Source: an uncultured Lachnospiraceae bacterium (GTDB lineage Bacteria; Bacillota; Clostridia; Lachnospirales; Lachnospiraceae). Taken from it: 64,000 nt of DNA. Both the position numbers and the translations under genes were made by a program. The DNA lies in assembly GCA_910585205.1 (NCBI GenBank), contig CAJUCC010000065.1:1-64000 (forward strand). Reading direction: 5' to 3'. Positions 1-8,304 of this stretch are shown one piece after another (position 1 is the stretch's first letter; every line of letters begins with the position of its first letter). Below the pieces are notes generated by a model that made no database searches, was not told the DNA's origin, and worked only from the letters and a program-made list of their open reading frames with translations.

Positions 1-2
1 AC

Positions 3-76
3 GGCGAGATAGCTCAGTTGGCTAGAGCATACGGTTCATACCCGTAGTGTCGAGGGTTCAAATCCCCCTCTCGCTA
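3..76 (+). tRNA. tRNA-Met (anticodon CAU, elongator type)
   Basis: Complete cloverleaf. The acceptor arms 3-9 and 69-75 pair with one G-U at the end. The anticodon stem 30-34/42-46 encloses a loop with CAT at 37-39. A T-arm with GGTTCAAATCC is present. CCA is not encoded; the discriminator base is A76. The sequence resembles elongator Met rather than initiator. A CAU anticodon could also be an Ile tRNA with lysidine, which I judge less likely. A terminator hairpin follows at once. Confidence 0.93.
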
Positions 77-80
77 TTAG

Positions 81-124
81 AAAAAGTCCGGGAGCCTTGA
101 AATCAATGGCTGCGGACTTTTTTA
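81..124 (+). terminator. Terminator of the tRNA-Met gene
   Basis: AAAAAGTCCG pairs with CGGACTTTTTT across a loop of about 22 nt, and the 3' arm runs into T residues. It lies five bases after the tRNA, as expected for an intrinsic terminator. Confidence 0.7.
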
Positions 125-203
125 ATTTGGCGGTTATGCGGTTTGTGGCTTGTGTATTAGTTACACAATGTTCTTAAGACAGGGATTACATAGTGGATGA
201 ATG

Positions 204-247
204 AAACACTATATGTAGATTGAAAAGTCTATATATAGTGTTTTTTT
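204..247 (+). terminator. Intrinsic terminator with no visible upstream gene
   Basis: AAACACTATAT (204-214) pairs with ATATAGTGTTT (233-243), with further pairing inside, and a run of seven T follows. The only gene upstream in the window is the tRNA, which already has its own terminator. The stretch 125-203 encodes nothing I recognise, so this hairpin may mark the end of a gene that has been lost. From 248 to 396 I see only AT-rich leader sequence without a convincing promoter. Confidence 0.6.
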
Positions 248-396
248 ATGCGTATCAATAAAAAAATGTGAGTGAAATATGGAAAAATTGAATTTTTGTG
301 ATGCATTTGATTCTCAAATGGAGAAGTAATAAGTAGAAGCTAATACGGTGCATCTGCCATTTGTGGTGGGACTTTTTGATTGTGGAGGGAATTTTG

Positions 397-3174
397 ATGG
401 GAAAAAAGATTGATTATACGAAAAAGCTAAAACCAATTTACATAAAATTGATAGAAGCAAATCATATTTATATAAAAGATATTGCCGAAAGCAATGATAA
501 GAAAACAGAGTATAAAATTGGTAATAGCTGGTTTGTGTTTCAGAAGGTTAAAACACGAAAGGCAGTCTTGACAGACAGCTTATTCCTGCGGTATATGAAC
601 GGTAAGATCACCAGAAACAGCGGTGACTTTTGCAGGGACTTTATTGTAGTAAAATTTAATTATGATGCAGAGTATCGGATTGAGGGTATAGAAAATAAAA
701 TACACGTACACGAATTACGAAGAATGAATTATAAAAACGGTGTGAAATATACATTTGAAAAGAAAAATAAAAACGGTGAAATTATTGAAAAGAACTCGGT
801 TCACTATAAAATGCTCATGCGTTCCCCCGGAAAAGCTAAAAATGGCGAGTGTGTATTTATACGGGACAGCTTACATCATAAGGCCATCGATTTCCTTACT
901 ATGGGATTGTATGATTTGATGGACGAGCAGTCAAAAGCTGATTCTGAGAAGGTTTTTAAACTGGTAGAATTATCGGCATACCAGACATTGACAACGGCCA
1001 CTGCAAAAGGATATATTCAGATTCCGTCAGAAAATATTTTGATTGTGAGAGACGAGGAGACTTTTTCGGATGGGATGAATGCGGCGATTGTGAAAGTGGA
1101 AGATAGTATAGACACCAAAGACGAATTTGAGATTGACTTTGATTCTCCGCGGTTAGAAAAGATTATCAATAAAAAAGGGTTTACCCTTGACGAAGAAAAA
1201 GCAGTGTGTAATGAGATGTCCCTTATTTCTGAAAAGACAAAAGATGCATTAAAAGCACGAGGGATCCGTATCAACGGCAGATACCCGGGTGAACATAAAA
1301 TAACAGAATACACAAGAAAAGATTGCACTGTAAACAGGGTTTCGGATGCAAAGATAAAGAAGATTCTGTTTGACGGCTCCGGGCTGATAGATGGAAACGT
1401 ATTTCCAATAAATATGGATGGATTTATATACTGCCGTTCTCATTTCTTTAAAAGTTGTTTGTTCCGCGGCAATATACAGGAATTTTTCAGAGACTATTGC
1501 GCTGAAAAGGGCATGGATTATGATACCTGTATTACAGACAGCGATATGTTTGGCAGAAAATTAAAGCTGAAAGATATAAAAGTGATTATTACAGATAAAT
1601 CACTAAAGTGGCTGAAATTTGTTGATATAATGGGAGGTACAGAAAAGAAAGCATTTGGTTTTTACCGTAATTATATGAAACGGTTTGATAATTATTTTTC
1701 CATTGTCAAAACTGCACATCCCGGCAAATGGGGGGATTTGCAGTTGTCAGCGTACCAGATGAATAACTCTCTTCCGACAACAGACCGCGATATATTGGAG
1801 CGTGTAACAGATTGCAGAGTGGATTTTTGCAATGGATTAAAAAACAGTGATGAGGCTTATTTGGAGTATCTGGACAAGACAAAGAATGATTTTAATATCA
1901 ATGAATTGTTGGTGGAACTGGTGAAATGGAATCGGGATTTTTCGAGGACAGAATTTTTTCGCACAAAGAAAAGCAGGGATATCAGCAATTTATTAAAGGA
2001 TTGTAAAGACGGACGGCTATTTCAGACAGGAGATAATTTAACAATCATGGACAATCCGGTTTCGCTGTTAATGAAAGCTGCGGGCGATAAAAACTTTCGG
2101 AATGAGGGATGCTTTGAGCTAATGGAAGATGGTATTCAGTGTTATGCACCAAGATTTGAGGACGGTGATAGACTGGCGGCTTTTAGAAGCCCTCATAATT
2201 CACCGAATAATATTATCCATCTTTATAATGTCTATCCGGAAAAGCTGTTAAAATATTTTCCCAATACAGGGAAAAATGTGATCGTATTGAATGCGATAAA
2301 AACAGATACACAAGCCAGACTTTCAGGGCATGACTGTGACTCTGACTTTGTATATGTTACCAATCAGCATGATTTAGCTGATCTTGCAAAAAAAGCATAT
2401 ACGGAATATCCTACGATTATTAATGATGTAGATGAAAATGGTGCGAATAATTATCATTTTACACCAGAGGATTATGCGGAAATGGATAACCGGATTTCGG
2501 ATGCACAGGAATCAATAGGAACATCTACGGATACCGCACAGCTTGCATTGAGCTACTATTATGATGGCGGAGCAGAAAGCAGGGAATTAGAAGACTGCTT
2601 TATTATCTTATCTGTAATAAGCCAGATTAGTATTGACTTGGCTAAGAAATGTTTTGATGTAGACGTTGTAAGTGAGATTAATCGAATTAGAAACTTGCCG
2701 TGCATAAAGAGAAAGGAGATCCCACAGTTTTTTGCAAGTAATAAAAAGAGCAGAAATAAAAAAGATTTTGAGGGTAAAAAAGTTTTGCCCATGAATTGTC
2801 CTATGGACATTATGGCGGAGATCATTGAGGATAATGTGATTGGATATGCGGATCGTGAATCACAGCTTCCTTTGCGTAATTTTGGGAATCACGCTGTAAT
2901 TGCAAAGGAAAATCGATATAAAAAGGAGAAATTTGTAGCAGAAGCGGATAAATATAATAAAACGTGTAAGTGGATTGAAAAACATAAAACAGAAATGGAC
3001 AGTGATACGGTTTTCGCATTGAAAAACCGTGCTATGACGCAATTTTTTGCAAAAGTAAGTAAGGAATTGAATCAGGAAACGATTATGCAACTGGTAATTT
3101 ATGCCACAGATGATGATTTTTCAAAAAGATTTCCTTGCTTCTTAATTCGGAGCGGTTTGAGAAATGCCAAATAG
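397..3174 (+). CDS. Stand-alone double-psi beta-barrel RNA polymerase-like protein (RdRP/YonO-like)
   Basis: Protein of 925 aa, probably a nucleic-acid-dependent RNA polymerase of the single-chain class that includes eukaryotic RNA-dependent RNA polymerases (QDE-1/RDR) and phage YonO. Seen in order: an FDGSGLID segment (about 325-332); HFFK followed by NIQ-FF (from 349); a DIK-to-LKWLKF segment (393-408); a QLSAYQ segment (449); GDNLTI (545); R597-S-P; then GHDCDSDFVYVT, in which D646, D648 and D650 would be the metal-binding D-x-D-x-D triad. A TDTAQLALSYY segment lies near 709. In cellular polymerases the triad usually has Gly before the last Asp; here it is Ser. I start at ATG 397 because GTGGAGGGA lies seven bases upstream; a TTG at 361 lacks such a site. 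The gene is AT-rich compared with the rest of the window and stands alone. The assignment rests on motif order, not on a search. Template and biological role are unknown. Confidence 0.68.
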   Translation: MGKKIDYTKKLKPIYIKLIEANHIYIKDIAESNDKKTEYKIGNSWFVFQKVKTRKAVLTDSLFLRYMNGKITRNSGDFCRDFIVVKFNYDAEYRIEGIENKIHVHELRRMNYKNGVKYTFEKKNKNGEIIEKNSVHYKMLMRSPGKAKNGECVFIRDSLHHKAIDFLTMGLYDLMDEQSKADSEKVFKLVELSAYQTLTTATAKGYIQIPSENILIVRDEETFSDGMNAAIVKVEDSIDTKDEFEIDFDSPRLEKIINKKGFTLDEEKAVCNEMSLISEKTKDALKARGIRINGRYPGEHKITEYTRKDCTVNRVSDAKIKKILFDGSGLIDGNVFPINMDGFIYCRSHFFKSCLFRGNIQEFFRDYCAEKGMDYDTCITDSDMFGRKLKLKDIKVIITDKSLKWLKFVDIMGGTEKKAFGFYRNYMKRFDNYFSIVKTAHPGKWGDLQLSAYQMNNSLPTTDRDILERVTDCRVDFCNGLKNSDEAYLEYLDKTKNDFNINELLVELVKWNRDFSRTEFFRTKKSRDISNLLKDCKDGRLFQTGDNLTIMDNPVSLLMKAAGDKNFRNEGCFELMEDGIQCYAPRFEDGDRLAAFRSPHNSPNNIIHLYNVYPEKLLKYFPNTGKNVIVLNAIKTDTQARLSGHDCDSDFVYVTNQHDLADLAKKAYTEYPTIINDVDENGANNYHFTPEDYAEMDNRISDAQESIGTSTDTAQLALSYYYDGGAESRELEDCFIILSVISQISIDLAKKCFDVDVVSEINRIRNLPCIKRKEIPQFFASNKKSRNKKDFEGKKVLPMNCPMDIMAEIIEDNVIGYADRESQLPLRNFGNHAVIAKENRYKKEKFVAEADKYNKTCKWIEKHKTEMDSDTVFALKNRAMTQFFAKVSKELNQETIMQLVIYATDDDFSKRFPCFLIRSGLRNAK

Positions 3175-3190
3175 AACAACAAAAATTTAT

Positions 3191-3224
3191 GCCTGTTTCC
3201 TATCTTTTCAGAAAGAAAACAGGC
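3191..3224 (-). terminator. Terminator between the polymerase-like gene and merR
   Basis: GCCTGTTT (3191-3198) pairs with AAACAGGC (3217-3224). Read on the minus strand the hairpin is followed by ATAAATTTTTG, so it mainly ends the merR transcript. It may also stop transcription of the converging polymerase-like gene. Confidence 0.55.
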
Positions 3225-3236
3225 GTATTGTTCGCC

Positions 3237-3611
3237 CTAACTATTATTTAATGTGCGTTCTGTTTCCTGTCGGTAAAAAGCAATTTTATCGTCCAGTTTT
3301 GTCATGTGTTCCTGTAACTGTCTTATCTGTTCATTTAGGGCTTCCCTGTGTGCAGTCAGCATTTCCATTCTCTCACGCAGAGTAGGATCTCCCGCCGCCC
3401 GCAGTTTTGCATAATGCTGTATCTCCTTAATCGGCATACCCGTATCTTTCAGACGCTTGATAAATTCAATCCATGCAAGGTCTTTATCCGAATAACAGCG
3501 GCGGTTGCCGGAATTGCGCCCCGGCGTAATTAAGCCCTCATGTTCATAATAGCGCAGAGTATGGATTCCTAAATTTGTCAGCCTTGAAAATTCACCTATG
3601 GAGTATTCCAA
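3237..3611 (-). CDS. MerR-family transcriptional regulator
   Basis: 124 aa, full length for a small MerR protein. The N-terminal winged helix contains IGEFSRLTNLGIHTLRYYE, the family signature, and NRRCYSDKDL follows. Residues 80-120 form the usual long dimerisation helix, and no effector domain is present. There is no cysteine cluster typical of metal sensors. It resembles the AdhR-type group that answers reactive aldehydes and controls dehydrogenases. It is transcribed away from the short-chain dehydrogenase gene, and the shared intergenic region holds a MerR-type promoter, so that gene is its likely target. The inducer is inferred from the group, not from the sequence. Confidence 0.88.
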   Translation of the reverse strand: MEYSIGEFSRLTNLGIHTLRYYEHEGLITPGRNSGNRRCYSDKDLAWIEFIKRLKDTGMPIKEIQHYAKLRAAGDPTLRERMEMLTAHREALNEQIRQLQEHMTKLDDKIAFYRQETERTLNNS

Positions 3612-3630
3612 AAAATCACTTCCTGTCCTC

Positions 3631-3661
3631 TTGACATAGAGTTTCCTCTACGTTGTATGCT
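3631..3661 (+). promoter_or_regulatory. MerR-type promoter with 19-bp spacer and dyad operator
   Basis: The -35 TTGACA is at 3631-3636 and the -10 TATGCT at 3656-3661, separated by 19 bp, the overlong spacer that MerR proteins untwist. The spacer holds the dyad TAGAG-TTTC-CTCTA (3637-3650). It drives the dehydrogenase gene and is very close to what is known for AdhR-type operators. Confidence 0.75.
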
Positions 3662-3693
3662 TGCATTATATCAATGACAAGGAGGTTTTGTAA

Positions 3694-4302
3694 ATGGTTC
3701 AGAACACAAAAAGATACACTGTTATTACGGGAGCAAGTTCCGGCATAGGGTACGAAACGGCAAAGGCATTCGCAGAGCGTGGAAGCAATCTTATTTTGAT
3801 TGCCCGCAGGAAAGACAGACTGGAAGCATTGCGGCAGGAAATTTTGTCTTTATATCCGACACTTGATGTTGTGCCGAAAGTAACCGATTTGTCTGTTTCC
3901 CAAAATGTTTTTGGGCTTTATGAAGATGTAAAATCTTACCCTTTGCAGACATGGATTAACAATGCGGGATTCGGCAATTATGACAGCGTGGGGCATCAGA
4001 ATTTGGAGAAAATCAGTCGGATGTTGCATTTGAATGTGGAAGCCCTCACTATCCTTTCGTCTTTATTTGTGCGCGATTTCAAGAATACTGAAAATGCACA
4101 GCTTATCAATGTTTCTTCGTGCGGCGGTTATACGATAGTTCCCAATGCGGTGACATATTGTGCGGCAAAGTTTTATGTCAGTGCCTTTACAGAGGGGCTT
4201 TCATGGGAATTAAAAACTGCTCATGCGAAAATGCAGGCAAAGGTATTGGCGCCTGCCGCGACAAAAACAGAGTTTGGAAAAGTCGCGAATTCGCAACTTT
4301 AA
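3694..4302 (+). pseudogene. Short-chain dehydrogenase/reductase, C-terminally truncated
   Basis: 202 aa of an SDR oxidoreductase, against about 250-265 aa for the family. The Rossmann motif TGASSGIG, the NNAG motif and the catalytic S/Y-x-x-x-K set (NVSSCGG, then YCAAK) are all present, so the cofactor and active-site regions are intact. The reading frame ends soon after KTEFGKVAN, where relatives continue for about 55-60 residues. The coding match stops next to the palindrome GCGAATTCGC (4285-4294), and unrelated sequence follows, so a rearrangement or deletion is more likely than a simple stop mutation. AGGAGG lies upstream of the ATG. Whether the shortened protein is active cannot be told. 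Confidence 0.75.
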
Positions 4303-4407
4303 ATGATACATTACTTAACAATTTATTCAGTAATACAATTACGTGACAGATATGATAGTCGTGATACTTTAGACATACAGGAAAACCACGTCAGGAGTGA
4401 TGTAAAA

Positions 4408-4974
4408 TTGTCGAAAGAACTTACGGAAATGACGCTGCAGGAATTGTGGGAACTGTTTCCCGTTACCCTTGTTGCGCATAATGATAAATGGAAGCAATAT
4501 TATGACGAAATCGAAAGCCTGCTGCAATGCGTATTGGCGGAGTGTCCGGTCGAGAGAATCAGCCATATCGGGAGCACGGCTGTCTCCGGGATCCGGGCTA
4601 AGGACATCGTTGACGTGTTGATTGAAGTATCCGAAAATTCCGACATCGGGGATACGGCAAAGGTTATGGAAGAGAACGGCTTTATCCGCATGTCAGACAA
4701 AGCGGAGAGAATATCCTTTAACCGTGGATACACGAAAGACGGATTTGCCGATAAGGTTTTCCATGTACACCTTCGCTATGCCGGGGACAACGACGAATTG
4801 TACTTCCGGGATTATCTGAATGAGAATCCGCAGACGGCAAACGAATACGAAACGTTAAAACTGCAGCTGTGGAAACGCTTTGAACATAACAGAGATGCCT
4901 ATACGGATGCGAAGACCGCGTTTGTCGAAAAATGGACGTCCGAAGCAAAAAAAGTTTATGCAGGACGGTACTGA
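4408..4974 (+). CDS. GrpB/UPF0157 family protein (nucleotidyltransferase-like fold)
   Basis: 188 aa. Family hallmarks are HIGSTAVSGIRAKDIVDVLIEV, in which G-S and the D-x-L pattern recall a nucleotidyltransferase core, and FHVHLRY with FRDYL further on. The biochemical role of the family is not firmly known. I start at TTG 4408 because CAGGAG lies about ten bases upstream and the protein then begins MSKELTEMTLQELW, as relatives do; an upstream in-frame ATG at 4303 would add 35 residues without similarity. It follows the truncated dehydrogenase directly, so the rearrangement boundary probably lies just before it. Confidence 0.82.
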   Translation: MSKELTEMTLQELWELFPVTLVAHNDKWKQYYDEIESLLQCVLAECPVERISHIGSTAVSGIRAKDIVDVLIEVSENSDIGDTAKVMEENGFIRMSDKAERISFNRGYTKDGFADKVFHVHLRYAGDNDELYFRDYLNENPQTANEYETLKLQLWKRFEHNRDAYTDAKTAFVEKWTSEAKKVYAGRY

Positions 4975-5087
4975 TGCACGCTTTCGCCATCCTGCGGTTT
5001 ACATCCGCCGGGAAAAATAAAAAAATGCAGAGAATCTGTCACACGGCCGCTTTTCGGTTGTCTAATATTATACAGGAGGTAAAAGCC

Positions 5088-5933
5088 ATGAAACATATCA
5101 CAAACGAAGAACTGCCGGCTCTGATTGAAACGGCCGTTGCCGGAGACAGACAATCTCTGGAAACCATTATTCTCGGCATACAGGATTTGGTGTTTAACCT
5201 GTCGCTGCGTATGCTCGGCACATTCCCGGATGCGGAGGATGCCACGCAGGATATTTTATTGAAAGTTATGACACACTTGTCGTCTTTTAAGGGAGAAAGC
5301 TCTTTTTCGACCTGGGTATTTCGCATTGCGACAAATCATCTGAAAAACTACCAAAAGCACATGTTCGCGAAATTTCCGCTGAGCTTTGAATATTATGGGG
5401 ATGACATAAAAAACGGCAGGATCGACGATGTGCCGGATCTGACGCAGGATGTGGAAAAATCTGTTTTAGCGGAAGAACTCAAGCTGTCTTGTACCAATGT
5501 CATGCTCCAGTGCTTTGATCCCGAGAGCAGATGTATCTTTATTCTGGGGACAATGTTTCGGGTAGACAGCCGGATAGCCGGGGATATTTTGGGGATCACT
5601 CCCGAAGCTTACCGCCAGAGGCTCTCAAGAATCCGCGGCCGGATGGCTGACTTTTTAAAAGAATACTGCGGTGAATATGGCAAGGGGACATGCCGCTGCG
5701 CAGACAGAGTCAACTATGCCATCCGCAATCACAGGATCAATCCCGCACAGTTGGATTTTACGACTGCTGTTCCGACGGAGACAATGATAGAAGTGAAAGA
5801 AGCAATGGAGAATATAGACGGTCTTTCACAGGAATTTTCCTTTTGCAAAACCTATCAGTCTCCGGCAAAGCTGAAAGAATTCATTCGTAAATTTTTAGAC
5901 GGTACGGTCTGCTCCGCCGTTTTAAATGCATAG
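5088..5933 (+). CDS. ECF-type RNA polymerase sigma factor with Cys-rich C-terminal tail
   Basis: 281 aa. Region 2 spans about 20-90 (DAEDATQDILLKV, FSTWVFRIATNHLKN) and region 4 about 140-190 (PESRCIFILG, GITPEAYRQRLSRIRGRM). After region 4 there is an extension of about 90 aa that begins with a CGEYGKGTCRC-type motif and RVNYAIRNHRI. This tail, absent from minimal ECF factors, may bind metal or take the place of an anti-sigma factor. AGGAGGT lies eight bases upstream of the ATG. No anti-sigma gene is adjacent; the next gene is a DUF2461 protein 12 bases on and is probably cotranscribed. The target promoters are unknown. Confidence 0.85.
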   Translation: MKHITNEELPALIETAVAGDRQSLETIILGIQDLVFNLSLRMLGTFPDAEDATQDILLKVMTHLSSFKGESSFSTWVFRIATNHLKNYQKHMFAKFPLSFEYYGDDIKNGRIDDVPDLTQDVEKSVLAEELKLSCTNVMLQCFDPESRCIFILGTMFRVDSRIAGDILGITPEAYRQRLSRIRGRMADFLKEYCGEYGKGTCRCADRVNYAIRNHRINPAQLDFTTAVPTETMIEVKEAMENIDGLSQEFSFCKTYQSPAKLKEFIRKFLDGTVCSAVLNA

Positions 5934-5945
5934 GAGGTCTCAACA

Positions 5946-6629
5946 ATGAATACACGGCTTATCTTTCAATATCTTTCCGATCTGCGCGACAATAATAACC
6001 GAGAATGGTACCATGCGCACAAAGCGGAGAACAAGGCGGCGAATGCGGAATTTGAGTCATTGATCCGGGCGCTAATCCACAGTATCGGTGAATTTGACGG
6101 CAGTGTGCTGCATAATGAACCGAAGAACCTTACGTTTAAGCTGGTGCGGGATACCCGTTTCAGCCGCGATAAATCGCCCTACCTGCCCGCATTTCGGGCG
6201 CATATTTCTTCACAGGGAAAGCTGCCGGTTCCCGTGGGCTATTATCTTATGATAAAACCCGATCATCAGTCTTTTCTGGGCGGCGGATTGTTTGCGGATA
6301 TGTTCAGGGACGCAACCGCAATGGTGCGAGATTATATTGTCGAAAACGGTGACGAATGGGAACGGATTCTCGGTGATCCTGCGTTTCGGGAGCATTTTAC
6401 GGTGCGGGGTTCGGCGTTAAAGAATGTCCCCGCCGGATATGACAAGGGACATCCGCAGGCGGAATACATAAAATTCAAAAGCTGGTATCTGGAATATCCG
6501 CTCAGGGATGAGGCGTTTGATGACGCCGAACGGTTTCTTGCACAGGCGACAGAACTGTTTCGGATTATGAAACCTTTTAACGACTATCTCAACAGGGCGC
6601 TTGTGGATTTCCATATGCCGGTAAGATAA
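5946..6629 (+). CDS. DUF2461 family protein
   Basis: 227 aa, matching the usual length of the DUF2461/TIGR02453 family. Typical segments are LRDNNNREWYHAHK near the N-terminus, FKLVRDTRFSRDKSPYLP in the middle and a GGGLF segment. The function is unknown. GGAGGT lies upstream of the ATG, and the gene follows the sigma factor by 12 bases, so the two probably form one transcript. Confidence 0.85.
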   Translation: MNTRLIFQYLSDLRDNNNREWYHAHKAENKAANAEFESLIRALIHSIGEFDGSVLHNEPKNLTFKLVRDTRFSRDKSPYLPAFRAHISSQGKLPVPVGYYLMIKPDHQSFLGGGLFADMFRDATAMVRDYIVENGDEWERILGDPAFREHFTVRGSALKNVPAGYDKGHPQAEYIKFKSWYLEYPLRDEAFDDAERFLAQATELFRIMKPFNDYLNRALVDFHMPVR

Positions 6630-6788
6630 GCGGGATTGTCAGACTGTCAAATGCAAATGATCTGCGGGCTGCCGGCCGGACACCGGCATCACTGGGAACA
6701 TTTACCGCTGGCCTTTCAATATATTACATGTTATGATTGAAAATGTAATAATTATGTAACAATTTTGTAATATTTAAGGAGGGTACAG

Positions 6789-7451
6789 ATGAGACGAAAC
6801 ATAATGATTTCGGTGGCATTGCTGTCGGCGGCAATCGCGGTCGGCATACCGATGACGACACAGGCAGCGAATGTTAACGTTGTAAAGATGCAGAACGGAA
6901 CTATATGCAATGTTTACAAAGGAGACGATCTGCAGAAGGCGCTGGAGCAAATTTGCAACAATACAGGAAACATTGGCGATTTCTGCCCTGACATTCAGGG
7001 ACCGGGACCGTCGATACCGGAGCAGCCGGACCGTCCGGATACAGAACAGCCGGCGCCCGGACAGCCGGGCGATGCGGTGCATTCCGAGGTGCAGCAGGTT
7101 GTGAATCTTGTCAATGCGGAGCGGGCCAAAGCGGGGCTTCCGGCGCTGCAGATGCAGACCGGCATAAACAATGCGGCTTCCGTGCGGGCACGGGAGATTA
7201 AGCGTCAGTTTTCGCATACAAGGCCGGACGGCAGCAGTTTCAGCACGGCGCTGACGCAGCAGGGCGTGTCATATAACCGCAGCGGCGAAAATATCGCCTA
7301 CGGACAGAGAACTCCGGAAGCGGTTATGGAAGGCTGGATGAACAGCAGCGGACACCGGGCCAATATTCTGAACGCATCATTTCGGAACATCGGCGTGGGA
7401 TTATATCAGGACGAAAACGGTGTGAAGCATTGGGTACAGTTGTTTACCTGA
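6789..7451 (+). CDS. Secreted CAP/SCP (YkwD-type) domain protein
   Basis: 220 aa. A signal peptide runs from MRRNIMIS to a likely cleavage after TQA at residue 26. A short N-terminal domain with two cysteines follows, then a Pro-rich linker (about 75-98, many P, E, Q, D), then a CAP domain. CAP landmarks visible are VNLVNAERAKAGLPAL, FSHTRPDG, GENIAYG, GWMNSSGHRANILN and the final strand HWVQLFT. The conserved His and Glu of the CAP cavity are present. The family is secreted and its bacterial function is mostly unknown. AAGGAGGG lies upstream of the ATG. The upstream 6630-6788 is AT-rich near the gene with several TGTAAT repeats but no clear -35/-10 pair. Confidence 0.9.
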   Translation: MRRNIMISVALLSAAIAVGIPMTTQAANVNVVKMQNGTICNVYKGDDLQKALEQICNNTGNIGDFCPDIQGPGPSIPEQPDRPDTEQPAPGQPGDAVHSEVQQVVNLVNAERAKAGLPALQMQTGINNAASVRAREIKRQFSHTRPDGSSFSTALTQQGVSYNRSGENIAYGQRTPEAVMEGWMNSSGHRANILNASFRNIGVGLYQDENGVKHWVQLFT

Positions 7452-7467
7452 TGCGGGAAAAATTTCA

Positions 7468-7493
7468 GGGGTTGTCTTGTGAGAGACAGCCCC
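7468..7493. terminator. Terminator between the CAP gene and the HAD gene
   Basis: GGGGTTGTCT (7468-7477) pairs with AGACAGCCCC (7484-7493) with one G-U. T-rich sequence follows on the plus strand and A-rich sequence precedes it, so it can serve both converging genes. Confidence 0.7.
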
Positions 7494-7533
7494 CTTGTGA
7501 TTTTTCCGTGATACGGATTGTTCCGATAACCTG

Positions 7534-8304
7534 CTATAAGATTCCGTAATGCTGCAGCGCTTTGTAGATGCCGGCGTCATCAATATCCGCGGTGACATAA
7601 TCCGCCTGCTGTCTGACGATGGGGGCCGCGTTTCCCATGGCCACGCCCACGCCGGCGAAGCGGAGCATCTCCATATCGTTTTCCCCGTCTCCGAATGCCA
7701 TAACCTCATGTGCGCCGATCTGAAAATGTTCCATAAAATGCCGTATTCCGGCGACCTTTCCCCCGTTTTGGGAGATGATGTCTACGGCAAAAGGATTCCA
7801 TCTGCTTGTCTTACACGACGGGAATTGTTCCATCAATGTGTCGAGTTTATTTTCGCGGTCGAAGGCGATAAACTGAAATACTTTCTCACCCGTATAACGG
7901 TCCACTTCCGGCATCAGCGCCGTCACATCCTGTTCCGTGCGACGAATTGTCTCATCCATAAAAAGGGTGTACTTTCTGTCTCGTTCGATAATGATAAGCG
8001 GAAGACCTTCCCTTGCAAATGTGTCGATAATACCGCGCGCCTCCGCATCGTTAATGGGAGCGTCACAGACGGTCTTTTCGTTTTCGTCCAGACAGATCTG
8101 ACCCGTCAGCGTGATATGGCCGTCAAATGGGGGAAGATCTGTTGTCAGATTTTTAATATCCATGATGTGCCGCCCCGTTGCCGTCAGCAGGCGGATCCCC
8201 TTTTCCCGGAGCAGCCAGAGCGCCTTTTTCGTACTCTCGGGGATTCCTTTTGTCGTATGGGAGAACAATGTGCCGTCTATATCAAAAAATATGGCTTTTA
8301 TCAT
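7534..8304 (-). CDS. Cof-type HAD-superfamily hydrolase
   Basis: 256 aa phosphatase. Motif I DIDGTLF carries the nucleophilic Asp, motif II is TATGR, the C2-type cap lies in the middle, and motif III/IV is the GGK region with FGDGENDMEM. The family hydrolyses small phosphorylated metabolites such as sugar phosphates and flavin or pyridoxal phosphates; the substrate here is not evident. I choose the second Met (MIKAIFFDIDG), because AAAGGA is then eight bases upstream; the Met three codons earlier lies right next to that site. The start overlaps the end of the acetyltransferase gene, so translation is probably coupled. Confidence 0.88.
   Translation of the reverse strand: MIKAIFFDIDGTLFSHTTKGIPESTKKALWLLREKGIRLLTATGRHIMDIKNLTTDLPPFDGHITLTGQICLDENEKTVCDAPINDAEARGIIDTFAREGLPLIIIERDRKYTLFMDETIRRTEQDVTALMPEVDRYTGEKVFQFIAFDRENKLDTLMEQFPSCKTSRWNPFAVDIISQNGGKVAGIRHFMEHFQIGAHEVMAFGDGENDMEMLRFAGVGVAMGNAAPIVRQQADYVTADIDDAGIYKALQHYGIL

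Noticed and set aside
3..76. Reading the CAU tRNA as tRNA-Ile2 or initiator Met
   Set aside because: The acceptor stem and D-arm fit elongator Met better, and the initiator's unpaired first base is absent. Modification of the anticodon cannot be seen from DNA.
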